Positions 9,713 through 18,832 of a stretch of DNA of 64,000 bases are shown here, piece after piece. A program made the position numbers and the translations under genes. The notes under the pieces were generated by a model, which saw only the letters and a list, made by a program, of their open reading frames with translations, had not been told where the DNA came from and made no database searches. The stretch's first letter is position 1. The number at the start of each line of letters is the position of its first letter. Source of the DNA: Sphingopyxis sp. H115 (lineage in GTDB: Bacteria; Pseudomonadota; Alphaproteobacteria; Sphingomonadales; Sphingomonadaceae); NCBI RefSeq assembly GCF_001468465.1, contig NZ_LNSA01000007.1:62001-126000 (forward strand), written 5' to 3'.

Positions 9713-10389
9713 GGCTTCATTCCTTCAAGTTCGGCAAGCAGCGCCGCCGCCGCGGCCTTCTCGGCCGCCTGTTTCGACGCGCCCTCGGCTTCGGCGCGGG
9801 CGAGCTTGCCGACGCTCACCGCGACGCGAAAACGCGGTGCGTGGTCAGGTCCTTCGCGCGAGACGATCTCATATTCGGGCGGGCGGCGTTTGCGTGCGAG
9901 CGCCCATTCCTGCAGCGCCGCCTTGGGATGTTTGGGCGCGGCCAGCTGGCCGTCGATCATCTCGCCCCAGTGCGCGAGGATGAAACGGCGCGCGGCATCG
10001 GCGCCCTTGTCGAGCCAGAGCGCGCCGATCAAGGCCTCCATCGCATCGGCGGCGATATTGTCGCTGTAGCGCCCGCCATCGTTGCGGGCCTGCGCGCCGA
10101 ACCGAATGAGCGCGGTGAGGTCGAGCTTGCGCGCGACCGCGGCGCAGGTCGCGCCCGACGCCAGCACATGCAACCGCGACGACATTTCGCCTTCGCTGGC
10201 GGCGGGGAAGCGTGTGTAGAGTTCTGCCGCGATCACGAGCCCGAGCACGCGGTCGCCGAGAAATTCGAGCCGCTGATAATCGGCGCGTCCAGTGCTTCCG
10301 TGCGTCAGCGCCAGATCGTAGAGCGCCGGATCGCCCGGAGCGCCGCCGATGATTCCGGCGAGCGCCCCGGTGTCGAGGGGATCGTTCAA
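9709..10389 (-). CDS. rnc: Ribonuclease III
   Basis: A 226-aa double-stranded RNA endonuclease for rRNA and mRNA processing. The signature [12 protein letters not shown] contains Glu42 and Asp46 of the Mg-binding site, and a second acidic pair lies in [16 protein letters not shown] near residues 113-120. A C-terminal dsRNA-binding domain spans about residues 155-225 ([17 protein letters not shown] onward, ending in the [10 protein letters not shown] helix). Start and stop both overlap neighbouring genes by 4 bp (lepB upstream, era downstream), which marks a tightly coupled operon. Confidence 0.98.
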   Translation of the reverse strand: MNDPLDTGALAGIIGGAPGDPALYDLALTHGSTGRADYQRLEFLGDRVLGLVIAAELYTRFPAASEGEMSSRLHVLASGATCAAVARKLDLTALIRFGAQARNDGGRYSDNIAADAMEALIGALWLDKGADAARRFILAHWGEMIDGQLAAPKHPKAALQEWALARKRRPPEYEIVSREGPDHAPRFRVAVSVGKLARAEAEGASKQAAEKAAAAALLAELEGMKP

Positions 10390-11279
10390 AAACCGTCCCC
10401 GATGCGGCTCCAGCGGGCGGCGGTGAACCAGCTGATCGGGTTGATCCAGCTGGCCGACCCGTCGGTCGAGAACATGCCGACAAGAGCATGGCCGACCAGA
10501 TTCTCTTCGGGGACAAGGCCGATGCCCTGATTTTCCATCGCGGGGAAACGGCTGTCGGCGCTGCGGTCGCGGTTGTCGCCCATTAGGAACAAATGGCCAG
10601 CGGGAACGGTGACGAGCGGCGTATTGTCCTCGGGAATGTTGGTGATGTCGAGGATCGCATAGCTTTTGCCGCTGGGCAGCGTTTCCCTAAACTGCTTGTA
10701 GCGGCACTGGCGCTGGCCGTCGGCGGAGATTTCCTCGAATTCGGGCGAATAACAAGGCAGCGTGCCCGTCGCCCGCGATGCGTCGATCATGTTCTGCGTC
10801 ACCGGAATGACGAGGTCGGGCATCGCCTCGCGTTTCAGGGGCTTGCCGTTCAGCCAGACGATGCCGTCCTTTACCTGCACGCTGTCGCCGGGCAGGCCGA
10901 TGACGCGCTTGATATAATCATTGTCGTTGACCGGCGGCGCCTTAAACACGACGACATCGCCGCGTTCGGGCGTGCGCGGGAAAATGCGACCCGGGATCAG
11001 CGGAACGCTGAACGGCAGGCTGTATTTCGAATAGCCATAGGCCATCTTGTTCACGAGCAGATAGTCGCCGATCAGCAGGCGCGGCTGCATGGATTCCGAC
11101 GGGATGTTGAAAGGCGACAGGAAAAAGCTGCGGAAGATCAGGACCGCGATCGCGAGCAGCGCGAGGAAGCGGACGGTGTCGACGGCTTCTTCCTTCGCGG
11201 ACACCGGCGCCGGGGTCGGGGCGGACGGCGCGGGTTCGGTCGGAGGCGTCACATCGGCGGTAAAGCTGGCGTTGGTCAT
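10386..11279 (-). CDS. lepB: Signal peptidase I
   Basis: Leader peptidase that cleaves signal peptides at the periplasmic face of the inner membrane. I use ATG 11279 (MTNASF, 297 aa); a GTG at 11309 and an ATG at 11288 are also in frame and none has a clear Shine-Dalgarno. After a Pro/Ala-rich cytoplasmic stretch there is one transmembrane helix (about residues 37-53), then the nucleophile Ser63 in IPSESM, the general-base lysine in [11 protein letters not shown], and the conserved box [17 protein letters not shown]. It is the first gene of the lepB-rnc-era operon. Confidence 0.96.
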   Translation of the reverse strand: MTNASFTADVTPPTEPAPSAPTPAPVSAKEEAVDTVRFLALLAIAVLIFRSFFLSPFNIPSESMQPRLLIGDYLLVNKMAYGYSKYSLPFSVPLIPGRIFPRTPERGDVVVFKAPPVNDNDYIKRVIGLPGDSVQVKDGIVWLNGKPLKREAMPDLVIPVTQNMIDASRATGTLPCYSPEFEEISADGQRQCRYKQFRETLPSGKSYAILDITNIPEDNTPLVTVPAGHLFLMGDNRDRSADSRFPAMENQGIGLVPEENLVGHALVGMFSTDGSASWINPISWFTAARWSRIGDGF

Positions 11280-11394
11280 GCCGCGCATTGGCGATGAATA
11301 GGTTGCCACGTCAAGCGAATATCGGCGGACGGCACTGGCGTGCGAGGAAGCGCGGGCTTAGAGAAAGCCGGAAGATTCACTCCTTCGAGGACAT

Positions 11395-12906
11395 ATGCGC
11401 ATGAAGACCGCCGCTCAGGCCTGGCAGGCCCTTTCCGACTGGCAGCCGCAAAGGCTGACCGAGCTGGTCGCCGCCGATCCCCAAAGGCGGTTGCAGGCGC
11501 TCGTGCGAAGCGTCGCCGATATCCGCTTCGATTTCGCCAAGACGCATCTCGACGACGCTGCAATCGCGACGCTGTCGGATCTTGCGGCGGCGCAGGATTT
11601 CCAGGGGCGCCGCAAGACGCTTTTTGCCGGGGGCATCGCCAATCCGACCGAGGGACGCGCGGCCGAACATAGCGCCGAACGCGGCGACGGGGCGCCGGAA
11701 TCGGTGCATGTGGCGCAGGCGCTGCACCAGCGAATGCGGATGATGATCGATGCGATCGAAGCGGGGGCGTTCGGTGAGATCCGCCATTTGCTTCATATCG
11801 GCATCGGCGGATCGGCGCTCGGCCCCGACCTGCTCGTCGATGCGCTCGGCCGTCATAGCGACCGCTATGACGTCGCGGTGGTGTCGAACGTAGACGGCGC
11901 CGCGCTCGACGAAGCCTTTGCAAAGTTCAGCGCCGAACATACGCTGGTTGCCGTCGCCTCCAAGACCTTCACCACCACCGAGACGTTGCTCAACGCCAAT
12001 TCGGCGCTGCAATGGCTCGACGAGGCGGGGGTCGAGGATCCGCTCGGCCGGTTTGTCGCGCTGACCGCCAAGCCCGAGCGCGCGATGGAGTGGGGGATCG
12101 ACGAAACGCGCATCCTGCCCTTCAGCGAAACCGTCGGAGGGCGCTATTCGCTCTGGTCGTCGATCGGCTTTCCTGCGGCGCTCGCATTGGGCTGGGACGC
12201 CTTCGCCGACTTGCTCGAAGGGGCGGCCGAGATGGACCGCCATTTCCGCCTCGCCGACGGCGCTGACAATATCTGCCTTCTCGCGGCCTTCGCCGATCAG
12301 GTTTACACGAACCGGCTTGGTTGCCAGACGCGCGCGGTCTTCGCTTACGATGAACGATTGCGCCTGCTTCCTGACTATCTCCAGCAACTCGAAATGGAAT
12401 CGAACGGCAAGTCGGTAACTTTCGATGGCCAGCCGCTCGCGCAACAGACCGCGCCGATTACCTGGGGCGGTGTCGGCACCGACGCGCAGCATGCGGTGTT
12501 TCAGCTGCTCCATCAGGGGACGCATCTGACCCCGGTCGAATTTGTCATCGCGCGCGAGCCCGACCACCTGCTCGACGATGCGCATCACGAGACGCTCGTT
12601 GCCAATTGTATCGCGCAGGGGGCGGCGCTGATGGCGGGGCGTGCAAGCGAGGACGGCGCCCGCAACTACCCGGGCGACCGCCCCTCGACGACGATCCTGC
12701 TCAATCAGGTGACACCGCGCAGCCTCGGCGCGCTGATCGCTTTCTACGAGCATCGCGTCTTCGCCAACGCCGTGCTGCTTGGCATCAACCCGTTCGACCA
12801 GTTCGGGGTCGAGCTGGGCAAGGAAATGGCGAAAGGACTTGCCGAAGGAACGGTCGAGTTCGACGCCGCGACGCAGGCATTGATGCAGGCGGCGCTCGGC
12901 GATTGA
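11395..12906 (+). CDS. pgi: Glucose-6-phosphate isomerase
   Basis: A 503-aa phosphoglucose isomerase interconverting glucose-6-phosphate and fructose-6-phosphate. The family signatures are visible: IGIGGSALGPDL in the phosphate-binding region, ASKTFTTTET, VGGRYSLWSSIG, and the QQLEMESNGKSV stretch with an active-site glutamate. ATG 11395 and ATG 11401 are both possible starts; the CGAGGA site at about 11386 is 5 nt from the first and 11 nt from the second, so two residues are uncertain. It is somewhat shorter than the E. coli enzyme, as usual in alphaproteobacteria. It stands alone, divergent from lepB. Confidence 0.97.
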   Translation: MRMKTAAQAWQALSDWQPQRLTELVAADPQRRLQALVRSVADIRFDFAKTHLDDAAIATLSDLAAAQDFQGRRKTLFAGGIANPTEGRAAEHSAERGDGAPESVHVAQALHQRMRMMIDAIEAGAFGEIRHLLHIGIGGSALGPDLLVDALGRHSDRYDVAVVSNVDGAALDEAFAKFSAEHTLVAVASKTFTTTETLLNANSALQWLDEAGVEDPLGRFVALTAKPERAMEWGIDETRILPFSETVGGRYSLWSSIGFPAALALGWDAFADLLEGAAEMDRHFRLADGADNICLLAAFADQVYTNRLGCQTRAVFAYDERLRLLPDYLQQLEMESNGKSVTFDGQPLAQQTAPITWGGVGTDAQHAVFQLLHQGTHLTPVEFVIAREPDHLLDDAHHETLVANCIAQGAALMAGRASEDGARNYPGDRPSTTILLNQVTPRSLGALIAFYEHRVFANAVLLGINPFDQFGVELGKEMAKGLAEGTVEFDAATQALMQAALGD

Positions 12907-13012
12907 GCGCGCATCGCTGACACTGAGCGCAAATTTCGATTGGCAAGCCGCGCCGGTGTAACCACATAGGCGCCGGGCACGAATGCCTGCCTGTCCAATT
13001 CAGGGGTTATAC

Positions 13013-14359
13013 ATGAGTGATTTCGACTATGATCTCTTCGTTATCGGCGCCGGTTCGGGCGGGGTCCGCGCGTCGCGCATCGCGGCATCGCACGGCGCGC
13101 GCGTTGCGGTGGCCGAAGAGTATCGGGTCGGTGGGACCTGCGTGATCCGCGGCTGCGTGCCCAAGAAATTGCTCGTTTACGGCGCTCATTTCGCCGAAGA
13201 TATCCACGACGCGCGCAAGTTCGGCTGGGATGTCCCCGACTGCAAGTTCGACTGGCCGGTGCTGCGCGACAATGTGCTTGCCGAGGTCGACCGGCTCGAA
13301 GGCCTCTACGGCCAGACGCTCGACAATCACAAGGTGACCGTCCTCCGGACGCGCGCGACGGTCGCCGGGCCGCAGAAGGTGCGCCTCGCCGACGGGACCG
13401 AGCTTACCGCCGAACGCATCCTGATCGCGACAGGCGGCTGGCCGCACGTCCCCGAATTTCCGGGCAGCCAGCATGCGATCACGTCGAACGAGGTCTTCCA
13501 TCTCGAAACGCTGCCGAAGCGCATCATCATCGCGGGCGGCGGCTATATCGCCAACGAGTTCGCCGGCATCTTCAACGAATTCGGCAGCAAGGTGACGATC
13601 GTCAATCGCGGCGACACGATCCTGCGCGGCTATGACGAACAGATCCGCGACCGGCTGCTCCAGATTTCGATGACCAAGGGGATCGATTTCAAGTTTAACG
13701 CACCGTTTCAGTCGATCGAGAAGAATGACGATGGGTCGCTGACGGTGATGCTCGAAGGCTGCGAACCGATGCAGGCCGATGCGGTGCTCGTCGCGGCGGG
13801 GCGGGTTCCCAATAGCCGCGGGATCGGGCTGGAAGAGGCCGGCGTCGAGCTCGACGACAAAGGCGCGATCAAGGTCGACGAGCGGAACCAGTCGTCGGTG
13901 CCGAGCATCTTCGCGGTCGGCGACGTTACCGACCGGATCCAGCTGACCCCCGTCGCGATCCGCGAAGGACAGGCCTTTGCCGACACCTTTTATGGCGGCA
14001 AGCCGACGGTGGTCGATTATCAGAATGTGCCGAGCGCGGTGTTCAGCCACCCCCCGATCGGCGCGGTCGGCATGACCGAGGCGGAGGCGCGCAACAAGCT
14101 CGGCTCGGTCCGTGTCTACACCAGCGATTTCCGCGCGATGAAGAATGTCCTCGCCGGCCGCAACGAGCGCGCGCTGTACAAGATGATCGTCAACGCCGCG
14201 ACCGACCAGGTTGTCGGCCTGCACATGATCGGCCCCGATGCGCCCGAAATATTGCAGGCGGCGGCCGTTGCGGTAAAGGCTGGGCTGACCAAGGCCGATT
14301 TCGACAACACCGTCGCGCTGCACCCGAGCATGGCCGAGGAACTGGTGCTGCTGAAATAG
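13013..14359 (+). CDS. gor: Glutathione-disulfide reductase
   Basis: A 448-aa flavoprotein reducing glutathione disulfide with NADPH. The start ATG 13013 (MSDFDYDLF) puts the FAD-binding GAGSGG at residues 12-17; a start at 12983 in the same frame would add ten residues with no role. The redox pair is Cys43/Cys48 in GGTCVIRGCVPKK, typical of glutathione reductase rather than lipoamide dehydrogenase. The C-terminal dimer interface ends LHPSMAEELVLLK with the active-site His-Pro. The NAD(P) domain GGGYIANEFAG sits mid-protein. The enzyme maintains the cytosolic thiol pool. Confidence 0.95.
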   Translation: MSDFDYDLFVIGAGSGGVRASRIAASHGARVAVAEEYRVGGTCVIRGCVPKKLLVYGAHFAEDIHDARKFGWDVPDCKFDWPVLRDNVLAEVDRLEGLYGQTLDNHKVTVLRTRATVAGPQKVRLADGTELTAERILIATGGWPHVPEFPGSQHAITSNEVFHLETLPKRIIIAGGGYIANEFAGIFNEFGSKVTIVNRGDTILRGYDEQIRDRLLQISMTKGIDFKFNAPFQSIEKNDDGSLTVMLEGCEPMQADAVLVAAGRVPNSRGIGLEEAGVELDDKGAIKVDERNQSSVPSIFAVGDVTDRIQLTPVAIREGQAFADTFYGGKPTVVDYQNVPSAVFSHPPIGAVGMTEAEARNKLGSVRVYTSDFRAMKNVLAGRNERALYKMIVNAATDQVVGLHMIGPDAPEILQAAAVAVKAGLTKADFDNTVALHPSMAEELVLLK

Positions 14360-14369
14360 CCGCCGTGAT

Positions 14370-14420
14370 CCCCGGCGACAGCCGGGGCCTTGCGCTCGAT
14401 GGACCCTGGCTTTCGCCGGG
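14370..14420. repeat. REP-like palindromes after gor
   Basis: A perfect stem CCCCGGC-GACA-GCCGGGG lies at 14370-14387, and a second unit CCCTGGCTTTCGCCGGGG follows at about 14403-14420. The core CCGGCTTTCGCCGGGG recurs at 15500-15514. Such dispersed extragenic palindromes are frequent in sphingomonads; here they can also act as the 3' stem-loop of gor. Confidence 0.55.
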
Positions 14421-14466
14421 GCGCACGCAATGCTAAGCTGACTCCCGAAAATCGCGGGAGGGACGC

Positions 14467-15483
14467 ATGGCGGGAACGGCTTTGGTCACAGGGGGTAGCG
14501 GCTATATCGCGGGCTTCCTGATCCGGCAGCTGATCGCGAACGGTTGGACCGTTAAGACGACCGTCCGCAGCCTGAAGCGCGAAGCCGAGGTTCGCGGCTG
14601 GCTAACGGTCGACGATGGCAAGCTGGATTTCTTCGCCGCCGATCTGGAAAATGACGCCGGTTGGCAGGAGGCGATGGCGGGGTGCAGCCATGTCGCGCAT
14701 GTCGCGTCGCCCTTTCCGCTCGACGTTCCGAAACATGCCGACGAACTCGTGATCCCGGCGCGCGAGGGCGCGCTGCGCGCGCTGCGTTTCGCCAAGGGGG
14801 CAGGGGTGAGGCGCTTCGTCCTCACCTCGTCGATGGCGGCGATCGCCTATGGGCATGGCACGGGGCGTGATCTTTACAACGAAGCCGACTGGACCAATCT
14901 CGATAACCCCGGCGTCATGCCTTACCCGCGATCGAAGACGGTTGCGGAGCAGGCCGCGCGTGACTGGGCGCGCGCCGAGGCGCCCGAAATCGAGTTCGCC
15001 TCGGTCAATCCCGCCGCGGTGTTCGGGCCGCTGCTTTCCGACGATCTATCGACATCGATTGAAGTCGTGAAACAGCTGCTCGAAGGCAAGGTACCGATGT
15101 GCCCCGATGTCGGCTTCGGCATCATCGACGTGCGCGACGTCGCCGACATGCATTATCGGGCGCTGACCGCCGAGGGGATCAAGGACGAGCGCTTCGTCTG
15201 CTCGGGGCCGTTCCTGAAGTTCATCGACGTCGCCAATATCCTGAAGGCCAATCTGGGCGAACAGGCGCGCAAGGTGCCGACGCGGCGGATGCCCGACTGG
15301 CTGCTCAAGGCACTGGCAGTCTTCCGCCCCGAACTCAAGCAGGTCGTCGCCGAACTTGGCAATGTCCGCGGCGGCGACAGCCGCCATGCGATGCAGCGGC
15401 TCGGCTGGAGGATGCGGCCGCCCGAGGAGGCGATCCTCGCAACGGCGCATGGTCTGATCGAGCGGGGGATTGTGAAGGTCTAG
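14467..15483 (+). CDS. NAD-dependent epimerase/dehydratase family reductase
   Basis: A 338-aa extended short-chain dehydrogenase. The Rossmann motif GGSGYIAG lies at residues 9-16 and the active-site pair is the Tyr and Lys of YPRSK, preceded by the catalytic-serine strand LTSSMAAIAYG. The overall pattern (VNPAAVFGP, VRDVADMHYRAL) is that of dihydroflavonol-4-reductase/cinnamoyl-CoA-reductase-like enzymes, which in bacteria reduce assorted aldehydes and ketones with NADPH. The natural substrate cannot be read from the sequence. ATG 14467 follows GCGGGAGGGACGC, a good ribosome-binding site. It is convergent with the SDR gene at 15523. Confidence 0.88.
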   Translation: MAGTALVTGGSGYIAGFLIRQLIANGWTVKTTVRSLKREAEVRGWLTVDDGKLDFFAADLENDAGWQEAMAGCSHVAHVASPFPLDVPKHADELVIPAREGALRALRFAKGAGVRRFVLTSSMAAIAYGHGTGRDLYNEADWTNLDNPGVMPYPRSKTVAEQAARDWARAEAPEIEFASVNPAAVFGPLLSDDLSTSIEVVKQLLEGKVPMCPDVGFGIIDVRDVADMHYRALTAEGIKDERFVCSGPFLKFIDVANILKANLGEQARKVPTRRMPDWLLKALAVFRPELKQVVAELGNVRGGDSRHAMQRLGWRMRPPEEAILATAHGLIERGIVKV

Positions 15484-15488
15484 CAATA

Positions 15489-15522
15489 TTTGTGAATCCC
15501 GGCTTTCGCCGGGGTTCACAAA
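15489..15522. terminator. Bidirectional hairpin between two convergent genes
   Basis: A 15-bp stem with one G-T wobble (TTTGTGAATCCCGGC, 15489-15503; GCCGGGGTTCACAAA, 15508-15522) and a TTTC loop fills the 39-bp gap between the epimerase stop and the SDR stop. A/T-rich ends on both sides make it a plausible two-way terminator. Its core is a copy of the CCCGGCTTTCGCCGGGG repeat seen after gor. Confidence 0.7.
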
Positions 15523-16308
15523 TTACGCAATCGTCGGCACGATCCCGCCCTCGGCGCGGATCGCGGCGCCGTTGGTGGCGGCGGCAAGCGGGCTGGCGAG
15601 ATAGGTCACCATTGCGCCGATTTCGTCGGCGTCTATCAGACGGCGGATCAGCGACAGCGGGCGCAGTTCCTTGAAGAACGCCTGTTCGCGTTCGACCTCG
15701 GCGGCATCGGGGTTCGAGACGACCGACTTGATGAAGTCGGTGATGCCTTCCGAACGCGTCGGCCCCGGCAGCACGCTGTTGACGGTAACGCCGCTGCCTT
15801 TGGTCTGCTCGGCGAGCCCGCGCGCGATGGTGAGCTGCGCGGTCTTGGTCATGCCGTAATGGATCATCTCGGCGGGCGGCAGCAGGCCGCTTTCGCTCGC
15901 GATGAAGATCACACGGCCCCAGTTCTTCTCGAGCATTTTCGGGAAATAGTGCCGCGACAGCCGCGCGCCGCTCACGACATTGACCTCGAAGATATGGTGC
16001 CAGTCGGCGTCGCTGATCTCGGCAAAGGGTTTGGCCTCGTAAATGCCCAGATTGTTGACGAGGATGTCGGTCGAAGGAACGGCGGCGATCAGCGCTTCGG
16101 CGCCTTCGGCGGTCGCCGGATCGGCGAGAACCGCGCGGATCGTGCCCGATTTCGCCAGTTCGGCGGCGGCTTCGTCCAGCTTCGCCTGGTTACGTCCGGT
16201 GATGGCGACCTCGACGCCTTCCTCGGCGAGGCGTTTGGCGATCGCGAAGCCGATGCCCGCGGTCGATCCGGTGACGATGGCGGTCTTGCCCTTGAGTTTC
16301 AGGTCCAT
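15523..16308 (-). CDS. SDR family oxidoreductase
   Basis: A 261-aa classical short-chain dehydrogenase. I chose ATG 16308 (MDLKLKGKTAIVTGS) because AAGGAG precedes it by a few bases; the frame extends 28 codons further upstream through the LysR promoter region, which is unlikely to be coding. The cofactor motif GSTAGIG, the NNLGIYEAKPF stretch, a catalytic serine in IASESG and YGMTK (Tyr-x3-Lys) are all present. The substrate is unknown. The divergent LysR-type gene 16417 probably controls it, a frequent LTTR arrangement. Confidence 0.9.
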   Translation of the reverse strand: MDLKLKGKTAIVTGSTAGIGFAIAKRLAEEGVEVAITGRNQAKLDEAAAELAKSGTIRAVLADPATAEGAEALIAAVPSTDILVNNLGIYEAKPFAEISDADWHHIFEVNVVSGARLSRHYFPKMLEKNWGRVIFIASESGLLPPAEMIHYGMTKTAQLTIARGLAEQTKGSGVTVNSVLPGPTRSEGITDFIKSVVSNPDAAEVEREQAFFKELRPLSLIRRLIDADEIGAMVTYLASPLAAATNGAAIRAEGGIVPTIA

Positions 16309-16369
16309 GATGCGTCTCCTTCGGGTGGAAGCAATTTCGATGGGCCGAACATAGCGCCGTAGCCGATTG

Positions 16370-16392
16370 TTGATTAGAATGCCGCTTATCAA
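16370..16392. promoter_or_regulatory. Candidate LysR-type operator between SDR and LysR genes
   Basis: The 108-bp divergent region contains TTGAT-N13-ATCAA (16370-16374 and 16388-16392), an interrupted dyad of the kind bound by LysR-type regulators (T-N11-A class, slightly longer spacer here). It lies 24 bp before the LysR start and 61 bp before the SDR start, suitable for auto-regulation and divergent control. Inferred from position and symmetry. Confidence 0.45.
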
Positions 16393-16416
16393 TTCAGAAG
16401 TGATTCAAATTCAGTA

Positions 16417-17316
16417 ATGGCGATGGACAATCGGTTCGGCGATATCGAGACCTTTCTTGCGGTGGCGAGCGGCGGCAGCTTTGCCGCCGCGGCCAAGGCT
16501 CTGCGGCTGACCCCGTCGGCAGTCAGCCGCAGCATCGCGCGGCTGGAGCAGCGGCTGGGCATCATCCTGTTTCGCCGCACGACGCGCTCGCTCGCGCTGA
16601 CCGCCGAAGGCCTCACCTATCGCGACCGCATGAGCCTGTTGCTCGCCGAGATCGAGACGGTGGAGGCCGGGCTCGGACGGGACAGCCAGGGGCCGCGCGG
16701 GCTGCTCCGCGTCAACGCCTCGCCGTCGATCGGGGTGCCTTTGCTGCCGGTGCTGCCGAAATTCACCACGCGCTATCCGGAAATTATCCTCGACCTCGCG
16801 CTGTCCGACGCGATCGTCGACCTGGTCGAGGAGCGCGCCGACATCGCGATCCGCATCGGGCCGCTGCGCGACACCAGCCTGCGCGCGAAAAAGCTGGGCC
16901 GCAGCCGCATGGCGCTCGTTGCCAGCCCGGCCTATCTTGCGCGGCGCGGCACGCCGCAGACGCCTGACGATCTGGACGCGCACGATTGCCTGCGCTTCAG
17001 CTTCCGCCGCTCGATCGACAGCTGGCCGTTCCGTATCGGCGGCCGCGTCGTGCATCGCCCGGTGCACGGCAGCTTCTTCGGCAATTCGGGCGAGCTGGTG
17101 CGCCAGATGGCGGTCGCCGGCGGCGGCATTTCGCGCCACGGCCATTTTCATGTCGCGGCAGATCTGGCCGCGGGGCGGCTGGTCGAGGTGCTGACCGATC
17201 ATCATCCCGGCGATGGTGAGGATATCCATGCGCTCTACGCGCCCGAGGACCGGGCTGCCGCGCGCATTCGGGCGTTCCTCGATTTCCTCGACGAGGAACT
17301 GGTGATCGCGCCCTAA
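16417..17316 (+). CDS. LysR family transcriptional regulator
   Basis: A 299-aa LTTR. The N-terminal winged helix-turn-helix covers about residues 5-63 (FLAVASGGSFAAAAKAL, then TPSAVSRSIARLEQRLG), followed by the linker helix and a two-lobed inducer-binding domain of periplasmic-binding-protein type (VNASPSIGVPLLPVLPKF onward). The start could be either ATG 16417 or ATG 16423. It probably senses a small molecule linked to the divergent SDR. Its stop codon interlocks with that of pccR (CTAA at 17313-17316), so the two transcripts must overlap at their 3' ends. Confidence 0.93.
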   Translation: MAMDNRFGDIETFLAVASGGSFAAAAKALRLTPSAVSRSIARLEQRLGIILFRRTTRSLALTAEGLTYRDRMSLLLAEIETVEAGLGRDSQGPRGLLRVNASPSIGVPLLPVLPKFTTRYPEIILDLALSDAIVDLVEERADIAIRIGPLRDTSLRAKKLGRSRMALVASPAYLARRGTPQTPDDLDAHDCLRFSFRRSIDSWPFRIGGRVVHRPVHGSFFGNSGELVRQMAVAGGGISRHGHFHVAADLAAGRLVEVLTDHHPGDGEDIHALYAPEDRAAARIRAFLDFLDEELVIAP

Positions 17317-18722
17317 CCGATCCGGTACGGCACGACGTCGCGCCGGTCGGGATCGACAAGGATCGGGCGGTCGCTCGGCGGGAAGGCGCGTTGGTCGCAG
17401 TCGTCGCGCGGACAAATGCGGCACGACAGGCCGATGCGCGTCGCCGCCTGCGGTGCACTCACATCGACCCCGTCGGCATAGACGAAATCGGCGGCATATT
17501 GCGCCTCGCACCCGAGCGCGACGGCGTAGCGGCGCGGTGAGCGGGCGTAGCTGCCCGACGGTTTGACCAATCCCTTCGCCATCGACACATAGCGCAGGCC
17601 ATCGGGCGTCTCGGCGAGCTGGAACAATATCCGGTCGGGGATCGCCGCGGCCTCATGGACGATCCACAGCGGGCAGGCGCCCCCGAAGCGCGCGAATTGC
17701 AGCCGCGTCGCGCTGTGCCGCTTGGTGATGTTGCCCGCCATGTCGACGCGGCAGAAGAACATAGGAATCCCGCGCGCGCCGGGGCGCTGGAGGGTCGAGA
17801 GGCGGTGGCAGGCTTGTTCGAAACTCACGCCATATTCGAGGCGCAGCCGGTCGATGTCGTGGCGTACCGCGCGCGCACTGGCGCGGAATGGGGCGTAGGG
17901 CATGAGGACGGCGCCTGCGGCGTAATTGGCGAGGCCGACGTGGAGCAATTGGCGTGCGGCGGCGGTGCGCAGCGGGCTGGCCTCGACCACCGCCGCAATC
18001 TCGCGTGCCAGCGCCAGCGCGGCGAGCTGGTGCGCGAGCTGGAAACGGCGGCTCTCGGCGGGCTGCGATGGGTCGATCACCAGATGGCGCATCGTCGCGT
18101 CGAAATCGCGCAGGCTTTGCGTTTGCGTATAAACGATTGAGATGCCGAGCGCGTCGCGCAGCCGCCGCTCGATCGTCTCGATCGCGGGCGAGGGGGCCTT
18201 GCCGCGGAGCTGCGCGGCGAGCGCCTCGGCGGCGCGATCGATGCTGTCGACATAATTGCCCGCGTCGTGGAACCAGTCGCGCACCTCTTCCCATGGCAGG
18301 CGGCTGCCCTCGGCGGTGCCGCCGGTCAGCGCCTCGTCGATGATCTGCAGCCGCTGTCCCGCACGGCGGTAGGCGGCGTGGAGCGCGACGAACTGGTCGG
18401 CGAGTTGCGGCTGCTGGAGCGCGGCGCGTTCGAGCTGCTCGGGGGGCAGGGGGGATGCGGCGAAGAGCGGATCGGCGGCGGCTTCGCGGAGCGCACCCGC
18501 GCGGCGGTCGCCCGTTTCCGCGGCGACTTCCTCCCATTCGAGCGGGAACAGCTTTTGCAAGCGGTCGAGCAGCGCGGGGGTCAGCGGGCGATCGTCATGC
18601 TCGATCTGGCTGAGATAGGAGGCCGAGATGCAGAGCCGCGCGGCGAAGTCGGCCTGGCGGATCGCGCGGGTTTCCCGAAGTTGGCGAAGTTGCCGCCCAG
18701 CGTAGAGTCGGGTTTGCACCAT
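17313..18722 (-). CDS. pccR: ScfR/RamB/PrpR-type regulator of propionyl-CoA genes
   Basis: A 469-aa XRE-type regulator. I take ATG 18722 ([14 protein letters not shown]); an upstream in-frame start at 18758 would place coding sequence over the operator array. An XRE helix-turn-helix is at about residues 8-62 ([23 protein letters not shown]), followed by a M78-like middle region ([17 protein letters not shown]) and the C-terminal domain of short-chain fatty acyl-CoA regulators ([20 protein letters not shown], with cysteines [16 protein letters not shown] near the end). Family members RamB, PrpR and PccR of Rhodobacter control acetate or propionate genes by sensing acyl-CoA. Divergent placement beside pccB and TTTGCAAA boxes supports the same role. 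Confidence 0.9.
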   Translation of the reverse strand: MVQTRLYAGRQLRQLRETRAIRQADFAARLCISASYLSQIEHDDRPLTPALLDRLQKLFPLEWEEVAAETGDRRAGALREAAADPLFAASPLPPEQLERAALQQPQLADQFVALHAAYRRAGQRLQIIDEALTGGTAEGSRLPWEEVRDWFHDAGNYVDSIDRAAEALAAQLRGKAPSPAIETIERRLRDALGISIVYTQTQSLRDFDATMRHLVIDPSQPAESRRFQLAHQLAALALAREIAAVVEASPLRTAAARQLLHVGLANYAAGAVLMPYAPFRASARAVRHDIDRLRLEYGVSFEQACHRLSTLQRPGARGIPMFFCRVDMAGNITKRHSATRLQFARFGGACPLWIVHEAAAIPDRILFQLAETPDGLRYVSMAKGLVKPSGSYARSPRRYAVALGCEAQYAADFVYADGVDVSAPQAATRIGLSCRICPRDDCDQRAFPPSDRPILVDPDRRDVVPYRIG

Positions 18723-18736
18723 CCGCGCGATGCTAC

Positions 18737-18781
18737 TTTGCAAACTTGCACTTTGCAACTTTGCAAATTCGCATTTGCATC
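18737..18781. promoter_or_regulatory. TTTGCAAA operator array, pccR-pccB divergent region
   Basis: The 110-bp region between pccR (start 18722) and pccB (start 18833) carries TTTGCAAA at 18737-18744 and 18760-18767, TTTGCAAC at 18752-18759, TTTGCATC at 18774-18781, and weaker CTTGCACT and ATTCGCAT between them. This octamer is the reported recognition element of ScfR-type regulators (RamB, PrpR, PccR). The copies follow each other every 7-8 bp rather than as two boxes with a short spacer. Confidence 0.8.
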
Positions 18782-18832
18782 GACTGTGCGAGCAAGGCAG
18801 ACGGCGCTGTCGCCATTGTTGAAGGGGTTCGC

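Noticed and set aside
18746-18832. Upstream in-frame start for pccB
   Set aside because: It lies inside the TTTGCAAA array, has no ribosome-binding site, and the added 29 residues do not look like the family N-terminus.
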